DNA of 64,000 nt, taken from the NCBI GenBank assembly GCA_036785665.1, contig JAXIVJ010003238.1, forward strand, positions 1-64,000, written 5' to 3'. The translations under genes and the position numbers were made by a program. The notes beneath the pieces were generated by a model, which worked only from the letters and a program-made list of their open reading frames with translations, ran no database searches and was not told the DNA's origin. Below, in pieces: positions 35,599-47,100 of this stretch; position 1 is the stretch's first letter; every line of letters starts with the position of its first letter. The stretch is from Chirona hameri. Lineage: Eukaryota > Arthropoda > Thecostraca > Balanomorpha > Balanidae.

Positions 35599-36780
35599 CG
35601 CGCACTGCAGGGGGTTGATTTCCGCCCCCCCCCCCCCCCAGGTTTTTCAAAGATAGCGAAAAAACGGCGGCGCGCAGCGCCGCCGGATTTTGGCACACCT
35701 GTTAGGACATCAATTGCGCACACTTAAAAAAAAAATAACCTCGGGTCATCTCAGGTCAGGTCACCAGACCAGGTCAAGTGACCCCACCTCCAAAACTGTT
35801 TGCAGTTGTGCCAAAGCCTGAATTTCTCACCGATCAGTTTGAAACTTACAGGATGTCATGAGGGCATAAGTACTTACAATTCGTTTATCTCGGAATTTTG
35901 ATATCGGTGACCTAAGGTCAGGTCAATTTCGCAACCTGCCCATAATAAGTCAATGGGGAAATATAAAATGCTTCCTATTTCAAGGATATTCGTGATATTA
36001 GTCCAATTACTTCTGTATCATGTTATTACAGGATATTCTTGATGATCCAAATGTAATTTTTGTTCAGTGACCCCTATTGGGTCATTTGAGGTCATGCGAG
36101 GTCACCATCACCTTTTTGTCAATAACTCCCGACATAATGAAGATATAGAAGTAAAACAAACATCAGTGTGTTTGTCTCGTCGAGATACGTCTTCCCATAT
36201 GCAACATGCCCTACTTGGGTCACCACATGACCTTGACCTGAGGTCAAATTATTAAGTTGACTTAACAAGGTCACCATGTATATAATTCGCAGGCCTTGAC
36301 AAGATAAACACAATGGCGTAAACAGTTTTCCGTTATCTTTATTAAGTAAAAAGTCAATAGCAAAAATGATTTAGCAAAAAACGGCATTTTTTCCCTTTTT
36401 GACCTCTGGAGCCTCAAATATTGACCTGAGATCAAATCTAAGGGCACTTTAGCGATTGTAAATTTCACTGGCTGGCGTTTTTTTCCCGTTTGTTTCTAAC
36501 TAGCATCGTTTCCGAGATATATGGGAATGTCTGGAGCGATGTCCTAAAACAGGGAAAAAACTGGAAAATTTGACCTTTGATGACCTCTGGTGACCTTAAT
36601 TTTGATCTGACCTAAAAGAACACTGAATACTTTCGATAGAACATGTACCAAGCTATCAAATACCTTTTTCCGCTTCTCGCTACGTAGCGTAGTTTTCGAG
36701 ATCTCAGGGGGGGGGGGCGGAAATCAACCCCCCTGCAGTTCGTGTTCGCCGCAAAGCCAGTTCGGCAGTGCGCGGGTTAA
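35592..36780. mobile_element. Family A TTAA element, copy 1 (AGGTCA-rich)
   Basis: The left terminus ACCGCGCACTGCAGGGGG and right terminus (reverse complement TTAACCCGCGCACTGCC, TTAA at 36777-36780) flank a 1.2-kb non-coding element. Just inside both ends lies GGTTGATTTCCGCC followed by a poly(C) tract (inverted at the right end). The left TTAA has decayed. The interior carries many AGGTCA/TGACCT motifs and matches 59,903-61,218 along its length. No open frame of note. Confidence 0.7.
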
Positions 36781-38215
36781 GATCGTAACATGCTTAGTGG
36801 ATCTCAGATTCACTAGGAAGATCATGGACTCGCTTTAAATGTATACAAGAGCTACAGGGGTCCGAAATATTAGGCACTGCTTTGTAAAGGGATCCAGCGG
36901 ATGCCAGACCAGCCGCCCATATTTTGTCAAGAGACCCATCATTCGTGTGGTCCATCATAATGCTCAATGGCTCATCATTTATGGAACCGGCAACCGGCAG
37001 CTTTTATCAATAGTTTGCCACACACAGAGACAAAAATGAAAAGGGTGAAGTCCAAAATATCCGTAAAGTACTCAAACTACACCCAAAACTTACTAAATAA
37101 GGAATGTTGTTTCTCTTATAAGCATTTGCATGCTAAATCTATATGGTTTCGATTAATGGAATCATATAAATTGCTTTATAAATCCTAAAAGGACTTGATA
37201 AAAAAGCTAAGACAAATTGTTTTAAATTAAACTGGTTGAATCTGAGATGTGATGTTCATTTCCACAAATACTATAGGTATTTTCACCATTCATTTTCACG
37301 AACGATCTTGCCGGATTCAAAACCTCATAGGATCATAGATCCACTTTGAATGTTCATCAAAGGATCGTGTGAGATCCGAGATTATTGCTAAATTCCATCG
37401 TCAGATCCATTGGGATCCAAGATCTACTGCTGCATTTTGTGGTGCTATCTGTTGGGATCCTTGATCCGTCGCATCATGAACTTTTTGGAGATCTTCTTGG
37501 ATCTGGGATCTGTTCTTACTCGCTGGTTGGTTATGGATCCGCCAGTGCCTCCCGGATGGGAAACCTCATTTGACACGAACAAAACGGCAACAAACCCGTA
37601 TACCTATAACTACTTGAGCTTGAGTGTCTTCTGTATTTTATCAATTTTCAGTGGCTTGGCCGTACATTAACTATTACCGGCGAATCGGTGTCTTCCCTGA
37701 CAGTAAAATGCTTACGTTCAGTCAGTGCTATATTAATTTTGAAACAGTTAAGACAGCGAAAAGCGGCAGGAAAACGGCAGTTTGTAGAGCTCAGAAACAA
37801 AGAAGCCCTTTCCCCGCGTAGTGGGTATTGCATTTCCAAAAAAATATAAAACAACATTCACGGCACGTCGGCTTGACAGGTGTCGTGCCATAAAAACAGG
37901 CCCAGGTGTGCTCCAGTTAGTTCGTGACACATGCCGTTTCCTCTGTGCAGTTACTGTTCAACGTGTACGAGGAAAGACTGGACAGTCTCATTCCTACAAA
38001 TAGGGTAAATTAAGCACGTTGGTTGTATGAAACGTGCGGTGCTGAGTAGGGAACGGAGCATGTAATACTGTCGCAATAACATTGCATAATGCACATGCCA
38101 CATATCATAAGTCATTTTGCCTATCTAGTTGTGATCTCGCGGACAGAGACTCTTTTTCAACGAGCCTATGAAAATTGCAGGTTTCTTTTGCAACACTGAT
38201 ACTAACTTCAACCTC
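36781..38215. other. AT-rich spacer with a GATC-dense block
   Basis: No gene supported. Between about 37300 and 37545 there are 14 GATC tetramers, many spaced exactly 7 or 10 bases apart. The rest is AT-rich with no recognisable feature. Confidence 0.4.
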
Positions 38216-39100
38216 TTAACCCTCGCCCTACGGTAGCTTTTTTCACCTTCGCCCTACGGGGGGGGGGGGGGGGTCTGACAAGCCCCCTGTTAACGTCTAA
38301 ACCAAGCAACGTAGAACAATGCGGTAAGAACCAGCATATCATGAGAGGAATCTAACAGTATGCGATTTTTAGGTTTCAGATCAACGGATGACCTTCCAGG
38401 TCAAGTGAATGACCTCGAATTTACCACGTCTAGAACAGCGATTTTGCTCTTCAGAAAACGTCAAAATTAGAAATGTATAAATGTAAATCAAAAGGCATGT
38501 TCCTAGACCAGTTTTGGCTCAGAAATACAGATAAGGTAATTATTTGTTCGCATCTTGTCAAAAAAGTCAAAAAAGTTATGAAAAAAATAACGTCATCAGT
38601 TTTTTACACATCACTCAGTCAAAAATGAAGATGTATATATATATTTGAAATTTGGTATAGGTATTGTCCATACTCAGTTCTCTCACATATATTCCGGTTT
38701 TTCTAATATCTTTGAAAATTTTGATTTTGTGGGGATTAAAAAACTTTTATTTTATTTTAGGAGTCAAAAACCAAAAGAAATGAAAATCTGAGATTGCCAT
38801 TTTAAAGAGAATGCCATTTTGTATCTTTGGTGAATTGCGTTTGCAATTTCCTTTAAAACTCTGTTTTCTACAATTTTTCAAATATTTATCGTTTCTCCAC
38901 CAACATGACGTCATCAAAACATGATTATCTCCCAAACTGCTTAACAATTTCAATTAAAATTTTACAGCATACGTATAATTGTTGTAAACTCAGCTACCGA
39001 AAATTTCAGCAAGATGCGCCTTAGGTGTAAAAAGTTATGCAAGAAAAACCTCAGGGGGGGGGGGCTGTCAGGCGAGGGTTAATAGTAGGGCGAGGGTTAA
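38216..39100. mobile_element. Family C TTAA element with 16-bp perfect inverted repeats
   Basis: TTAACCCTCGCCCTAC at 38216, with its exact reverse complement ending at 39100, bounds 885 bp. A second copy of the terminal motif follows inside each end (TTCGCCCTACGG on the left, GGCGAGGGTTAA on the right), and a G homopolymer lies just inside both ends (about 38260 and 39053). The interior is AT-rich and non-coding. Confidence 0.8.
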
Positions 39101-40310
39101 TAATACACAATAGCCAGCTTAGAACATATCTTATCGTTTGGTTTGCGACGTGCGTTGAAATATCCCAAGTTGATAAAGACACTGTCCAGTTGATCAAGTG
39201 GTCCTTCTCGCAGCAGTTGCCGTATACGTGACTCCGGCGACCTCGTGCCGGACTGGGGTACATCTAGCCTCGGGCGGTGGTGGTGTCGGGTTCACGGCCG
39301 TCGTCGCTGATTGGCTAGGAGGACGGTCCCGTGACTGGGTCTCCAGTTACCTGCCAGCGTCTGCACCCGACACCAGCTGACTGCGTACTATGAAGTCCCG
39401 TGAGATGAACTTTGGATCAGCTGACCGCCTAGAGTGTCAGAACAAAGTGGCATCTTACCGAGGCTTCAACGACGTTTTCTACATCATCTCGCACAAGGAA
39501 TGACAGCAAATTGAATTGCAATGGACCATGTGAAAGGAATGTGCAGTTCAATGCACGCTTACCAGTCATAAACTCGTGGTGACATGCGTTTTATCCTTCT
39601 TAGTGTGGCCATAAGTTTCATGAGCCTACCAAGTACCAACACCAACCAAGTACCAAGTACCAACACATTACTATCCCTGTGTAAACGGTGCAGTTGGCAG
39701 AAAGGTTCATATAGGCTGAACCTCATTAAACTGGAGCTGCCTTTATTGCTTCCGCCTGTATGGCTCGTATACTACAATGAACATTGAGCAGCCCGCCCTC
39801 CTACACGACAGCCAACTACCTAACTTACTGCACAGGCCGGCAATAAATATCAGCGTAGCAATGCAATCTTTCTGGATGAGGAGGCTGGTTCAGCTAGCTT
39901 CACAGCAGGTGTCGCGGTTTATACAATGCACCACTTTTCCTCACGTGTGTAACTGTAATGTGTTCAAGAGCGGTAGGCAGCTGTGTTTCTGCTCAATCAT
40001 GCCTAGCATAGTACCAGAGTGAGTCGTGGCACAGGCACACCGGGTCATCACCGTGGCACAGACACACCGGGTCATCACCGTGGCACAGGCACGCCGGATT
40101 ACCTATAAAGGCTCACCGACCGGCGACCGTCCGAACATAGGCACACCGTGATACCGTGGCACAGGCACACCGGAGTATCGCTTAAAAAACGCCCCCCACG
40201 TTACAAAGCTCGCCCCACACCGCTCTAGTCATCTCCCATTTTCCCGGTAATCAGCACGTTCATCTGGCGAGTTATCTGCCAGTTGTATTCAGCGGCGTCC
40301 CGTTCATCAG
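39101..40310. other. Transition from AT-rich to GC-rich DNA
   Basis: No gene supported. Small repeats (ACCAAGTACCAACAC near 39637, and the 27-bp array below). The GC-rich part starts about 40260. Confidence 0.4.
40026..40100. repeat. 27-bp tandem repeat
   Basis: GTGGCACAGGCACACCGGGT plus CATCACC occurs about three times, with a decayed copy near 40158. Confidence 0.85.
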
Positions 40311-40316
40311 GCTTAC

Positions 40317-40383
40317 CTGTCGCCGCCGCCGCGGCAAAGGTGGTCTCGGACGTCTCGGGCGCGAGCCGCCCTCTTGGCATTTC
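40317..40383 (-). CDS. Candidate internal exon, protein unknown
   Basis: On the minus strand a 67-base segment runs from a pyrimidine-containing 3' splice-like site (TTTGCCTTCCAG) to a strong donor GACAG|GTAAGC. One open frame reads EMPRGRLAPETSETTFAAAA and then AT. Upstream sequence is open in this frame for a further ~30 codons, so the left boundary is uncertain, and an alternative frame is open across both splice sites. The CCG-rich alanine stretch lowers the information content. I do not recognise the protein. The segment lies in a GC-rich island. Confidence 0.2.
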
Positions 40384-41122
40384 CTGGAAGGCAAACCCGA
40401 CCCATTCAATTGAGGACCGGGCCGTGCGGTGGACGCCAGGGGCCATTTCCGGTAGGTATCGGGACCACACGCGTCACGCCTATCGACACTCAGTCGTCCA
40501 GCATTTCCTGCGACAACGCCAACGGCACCGGCATCCCCTGTCCCCGGCCAATCGGAACAACCGGGGGCGGCAGAGAAGGAGCGAGGAGCGGCCAGCGACA
40601 CTGAGTCACAACACTCCCTGGCCCGTGCCCTGTGATCATCGAACTGTGTGTTGCCGAGGGCGGCGGCAGCGCTGCTGGGCTCTGAATCACTCGGGAGTCG
40701 GGGTGACTCCGCTGTGTGCTGGCGGAGGCGGAGAGGCGGCCTCGAGCTGCGGCGGCCGCTGAGTCACTAATGTGCCGACAGGTGACTGGAGAAAAAAAGC
40801 TGGCGTGAGTTCAGGTTCACTGCTGTGCCGGCTACCGGCAGGTTCGAGGCATGTCGGACAACCTATACCCCCGGTGCGGGCCGTTGGCTGACGGCTGGCG
40901 GTGGCTGGCGGTGGCTGGCGGCGGTTCGGCGTGCTGATCTGGTGGAGCGCCCCGCGGCGGCCCGGCGGGGCCAGCATTGTCCGGTCTGGTCGGCGCCACA
41001 GCCAGTGATCAGTGCAGGCCGCACCCCGCAACGGCAGCGGACCTGTCACTGCCGCTGTTGCCAGCTCGAGCCCCCCCCCCCCCCTCCCCTGGGGACCACG
41101 CCCGCCAGCCGCGCGCCGGCAG
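40384..41122. other. GC-rich island left of the satellite
   Basis: CpG-rich; no gene assigned. A C14-class homopolymer sits at about 41070-41085, immediately before the satellite begins. Confidence 0.4.
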
Positions 41123-44100
41123 CTAACCTGTCTGGTCAGCGGACCAGGCAGGAGGGGTAACAGGACAACCATATCAGCAGCGGCTGCTAACCTGTCTGGT
41201 CAGCGGACCAGGCAGGAGGGGTAACAGGACAACCATATCAGCAGCGGCAGCTAACCTGTCTGGTCAGCGGACCAGGCAGGAGGGGTAACAGGACAACCAT
41301 ATCAGCAGCGGCAGCTAACCTGTCAGGTCAGCGGACCAGGCAGGAGGGGTAACAGGACAACCATATCAGCAGCGGCAACTAACCTGTCTGGTCAGCGGAC
41401 CAGGCAGGAGGGGTAACAGGACAACCATATCAGCAGCGGCAGCTAACCTGTCTGGTCAGCGGACCAGGCAGGAGGGGTAACAGGACAACCATATCAGCAG
41501 CGGCAGCTAACCTGTCTGGTCAGCGGACCAGGCAGGAGGGGTAACAGGACAACCATATCAGCAGCGGCAGCTAACCTGTCTGGTCAGCGGACCAGGCAGG
41601 AGGGGTAACAGGACAACCATATCAGCAGCAGCTGCTAACCTGTCTGGTCAGCGGACCAGGCAGGAGGGGTAACAAGACAACCATATCAGCAGCGGCAGCT
41701 AACCTGTCTGGTCAGCGGACCAGGCAGGAGGGGTAACAGGACAACCATATCAGCAGCGGCAGCTAACCTGTCTGGTCAGCGGACCAGGCAGGAGGGGTAA
41801 CAGGACAACCATATCAGCAGCGGCAGCTAACCTGTCTGGTCAGCGGACCAGGCAGGAGGGGTAACAGGACAACCATATCAGCAGCGGCAGCTAACCTGTC
41901 TGGTCAGCGGACCAGGCAGGAGGGGTAACAGGACAACCATATCAGCAGCGGCAGATAACCTGTCTGGTCAGCGGACCAGGCAGGAGGGGTAACAGGACAA
42001 CCATATCAGCAGCGGCAGCTAACCTGTCTGGTCAGCGGACCAGGCAGGAGGGGTAACAGGACAACCATATCAGCAGCGGCAGCTAACCTGTCTGGTCAGC
42101 GGACCAGGCAGGAGGGGTAACAGGACAACCATATCAGCAGCGGCAGCTAACCTGTCTGGTCAGCGGACCAGGCAGGAGGGGTAACAGGACAACCATATCA
42201 GCAGCGGCAGCTACCCTGTCTGGTCAGCGGACCAGGCAGGAGGGGGAACAGGACAACCATATCAGCAGCGGCAGCTAACCTGTCTGGTCAGCGGACCAGG
42301 CAGGAGGGGTAACAGGACAACCATATCAGCAGCGGCAGCTAACCTGTCTGGTCAGCGGACCAGGCAGGAGGGGTAACAGGACAACCATATCAGCAGCGGC
42401 TGCTACCCTGTCTGGTCAGCGGACCAGGCAGGAGGGGTAACAGGACAACCATATCAGCAGCGGCTGCTACCCTGTCTGGTCAGCGGACCAGGCAGGAGGG
42501 GTAACAGGACAACCATATCAGCAGCGGCAGCTAACCTGTCTGGTCAGCGGACCAGTCAGGAGGGGTAACAGGACAACCATATCAGCAGCGGCTGCTACCC
42601 TGTCTGGTCAGCGGACCAGGCAGGAGGGGTAACAGGACAACCATATCAGCAGCGGCAGCTAACCTGTCTGGTCAGCGGACCAGGCAGGAGGGGTAATAGG
42701 ACAACCATATCAGCAGCGGCAGCTAACCTGTCTGGTCAGCGGACCAGGCAGGAGGGGTAACAGGACAACCATATCAGCAGCGGCAGCTAACCTGTCTGGT
42801 CAGCGGACCAGGCAGGAGGGGTAACAGGACAACCATATCAGCAGCGGCAGCTAACCTGTCTGGTCAGCGGACCAGGCAGGAGGGGTAACAGGACAACCAT
42901 ATCAGCAGCGGCAGCTAACATGTCTGGTCAGCGGACCAGGCAGGAGGGGTAACAGGACAACCATATCAGCAGCGGCAGCTAACCTGTCTGGTCAGCGGAC
43001 CAGGCAGGAGGGGTAACAGGACAACCATATCAGCAGCAGCTGCTAACCTGTCTGGTCAGCGGACCAGGCAGGAGGGGTAACAAGACAACCATATCAGCAG
43101 CGGCAGCTAACCTGTCTGGTCAGCGGACCAGGCAGGAGGGGTAACAGGACAACCATATCAGCAGCGGCAGCTAACCTGTCTGGTCAGCGGACCAGGCAGG
43201 AGGGGTAACAGGACAACCATATCAGCAGCGGCAGCTAACCTGTCTGGTCAGCGGACCAGGCAGGAGGGGTAACAGGACAACCATATCAGCAGCGGCAGCT
43301 AACCTATCTGGTCAGCGGACCAGGCAGGAGGGGTAACAGGACAACCATATCAGCAGCGGCAGATAACCTGTCTGGTCAGCGGACCAGGCAGGAGGGGTAA
43401 CAGGACAACCATATCAGCAGCGGCAGCTAACCTGTCTGGTCAGCGGACCAGGCAGGAGGGGTAACAGGACAACCATATCAGCAGCGGCAGCTAACCTGTT
43501 TGGTCAGCGGACCAGGCAGGAGGGGTAACAGGACAACCATATCAGCAGCGGCAGCTAATCTGTCTGGTCAGCGGACCAGGCAGGAGGGGTAACAGGACAA
43601 CCATATCAGCAGCGGCAGCTAACCTGTCTGGTCAGCGGACCAGGCAGGAGGGGTAACAGGACAACCATATCAGCAGCGGCAGCTAACCTGTCTGGTCAGC
43701 GGACCAGGCAGGAGGGGTAACAGGACAACCATATCAGCAGCGGCAGCTAACCTGTCTGGTCAGCGGACCAGGCAGGAGGGGTAACAGGACAACCATATCA
43801 GCAGCGGCAGCTAACCTGTCTGGTCAGCGGACCAGGCAGGAGGGGTAACAGGACAACCATATCAGCAGCGGCAGCTAACCTGTCTGGTCAGCGGACCAGG
43901 CAGGAGGGGTAACAGGACAACCACATCAGCAGCGGCAGCTAACCTGTCTGGTCAGCGGACCAGGCAGGAGGGATAACAGGACAACCATATCAGCAGCGGC
44001 AGCTAACCTGTCTGGTCAGCGGACCAGGCAGGAGGGGTAACAGGACAACCATATCAGCAGCGGAAGCTAACCTGTCTGGTCAGCGGACCAGGCAGGAGGG

Positions 44101-47100
44101 GTAACAGGACAACCATATCAGCAGCGGCAGCTAACCTGTCTGGTCAGCGGACCAGGCAGGAGGGGGAACAGGACAACCATATCAGCAGCGGCAGCTAACC
44201 TGTCTGGTCAGCGGACCAGGCAGGAGGGGTAACAGGACAACCATATCAGCAGCGGCAGCTAACCTGTCTGGTCAGCGGACCAGGCAGGAGGGGTAACAGG
44301 ACAACCATATCAGCAGCAGCTGCTAACCTGTCTGGTCAGCGGACCAGGCAGGAGGGGTAACAAGACAACCATATCAGCAGCGGCAGCTAACCTGTCTGGT
44401 CAGCGGACCAGGCAGGAGGGGTAACAGGACAACCATATCAGCAGCGGCAGCTAACCTGTCTGGTCAGCGGACCAGGCAGGAGGGGTAACAGGACAACCAT
44501 ATCAGCAGCGGCAGCTAACCTGTCTGGTCAGCGGACCAGGCAGGAGGGGTAACAGGACAACCATATCAGCAGCGGCAGATAACCTGTCTGGTCAGCGGAC
44601 CAGGCAGGAGGGGTAACAGGACAACCATATCAGCAGCGGCAGCTAACCTGTCTGGTCAGCGGACCAGGCAGGAGGGGTAACAGGACAACCATATCAGCAG
44701 CGGCAGCTAACCTGTCTGGTCAGCGGACCAGGCAGGAGGGGTAACAGGACAACCATATCAGCAGCGGCAGCTAACCTGTCTGGTCAGCGGACCAGGCAGG
44801 AGGGGTAACAGGACAACCATATCAGCAGCGGCAGCTACCCTGTCTGGTCAGCGGACCAGGCAGGAGGGGGAACAGGACAACCATATCAGCAGCGGCAGCT
44901 AACCTGTCTGGTCAGCGGACCAGGCAGGAGGGGTAACAGGACAACCATATCAGCAGCGGCTGCTACCCTGTCTGGTCAGCGGACCAGGCAGGAGGGGTAA
45001 CAGGACAACCATATCAGCAGCGGCAGCTAACCTGTCTGGTCAGCGGACCAGGCAGGAGGGGTAATAGGACAACCATATCAGCAGCGGCAGCTAACCTGTC
45101 TGGTCAGCGGACCAGGCAGGAGGGGTAACAGGACAACCATATCAGCAGCGGCAGCTAACCTGTCTGGTCAGCGGACCAGGCAGGAGGGGTAACAGGACAA
45201 CCATATCAGCAGCGGCAGCTAACCTGTCTGGTCAGCGGACCAGGCAGGAGGGGTAACAGGACAACCATATCAGCAGCGGCAGCTAACATGTCTGGTCAGC
45301 GGACCAGGCAGGAGGGGTAACAGGACAACCATATCAGCAGCGGCAGCTAACCTGTCTGGTCAGCGGACCAGGCAGGAGGGGTAACAGGACAACCATATCA
45401 GCAGCAGCTGCTAACCTGTCTGGTCAGCGGACCAGGCAGGAGGGGTAACAAGACAACCATATCAGCAGCGGCAGCTAACCTGTCTGGTCAGCGGACCAGG
45501 CAGGAGGGGTAACAGGACAACCATATCAGCAGCGGCAGCTAACCTGTCTGGTCAGCGGACCAGGCAGGAGGGGTAACAGGACAACCATATCAGCAGCGGC
45601 AGCTAACCTGTCTGGTCAGCGGACCAGGCAGGAGGGGTAACAGGACAACCATATCAGCAGCGGCAGCTAACCTATCTGGTCAGCGGACCAGGCAGGAGGG
45701 GTAACAGGACAACCATATCAGCAGCGGCAGATAACCTGTCTGGTCAGCGGACCAGGCAGGAGGGGTAACAGGACAACCATATCAGCAGCGGCAGCTAACC
45801 TGTCTGGTCAGCGGGCCAGGCAGGAGGGGTAACAGGACAACCATATCAGCAGCGGCAGCTAACCTGTCTGGTCAGCGGACCAGGCAGGAGGGGTAACAGG
45901 ACAACCATATCAGCAGCGGCAGCTAACCTGTCTGGTCAGCGGAACAGGCAGGAGGGGTAACAGGACAACCATATCAGCAGCGGCAGCTAACCTGTCTGGT
46001 CAGCGGACCAGGCAGGAGGGGTAACAGGACAACCATATCAGCAGCGGCAGCTAACCTGTCTGGTCAGCGGACCAGGCAGGAGGGGTAACAGGACAACCAT
46101 ATCAGCAGCGGCAGCTACCCTGTCTGGTCAGCGGACCAGGCAGGAGGGGGAACAGGACAACCATATCAGCAGCGGCAGCTAACCTGTCTGGTCAGCGGAC
46201 CAGGCAGGAGGGGTAACAGGACAACCATATCAGCAGCGGCAGCTAACCTGTCTGGTCAGCGGACCAGGCAGGAGGGGTAACAGGACAACCATATCAGCAG
46301 CGGCTGCTACCCTGTCTGGTCAGCGGACCAGGCAGGAGGGGTAACAGGACAATCATATCAGCAGCGGCTGCTACCCTGTCTGGTCAGCGGACCAGGCAGG
46401 AGGGGTAACAGGACAACCATATCAGCAGCGGCAGCTAACCTGTCTGGTCAGCGGACCAGGCAGGAGGGGTAACAGGACAACCATATCAGCAGCGGCAGCT
46501 AACCTGTCTGGTCAGCGGACCAGGCAGGAGGGGTAACAGGGCAACCACATCAGCAGCGGCTGCTACCCTGTCTGGTCAGCGGACCAGGCAGGAGGGGTAA
46601 CAGGACAACCATATCAGCAGCGGCAGCTAACCTGTCTGGTCAGCGGACCAGGCAGGAGGGGTAACAGGACAACCATATCAGCAGCGGCAGCTAACCTGTC
46701 TGGTCAGCGGACCAGGCAGGAGGGGTAACAGGACAACCATATCAGCAGCGGCAGCTAACCTGTCTGGTCAGCGGACCAGGCAGGAGGGGTAACAGGACAA
46801 CCATATCAGCAGCGGCAGCTAACCTGTCTGGTCAGCGGACCAGGCAGGAGGGGTAACAGGACAACCATATCAGCAGCGGCAGCTAACCTGTCTGGTCAGC
46901 GGACCAGGCAGGAGGGGTAACAGGACAACCATATCAGCAGCGGCAGCTAACCTGTCTGGTCAGCGGACCAGGCAGGAGGGGTAACAGGACAACCATATCA
47001 GCAGCGGCAGCTAACCTGTCTGGTCAGCGGACCAGGCAGGAGGGGTAACAGGACAACCATATCAGCAGCGGCAGCTAACCTGTCTGGTCAGCGGACCAGG

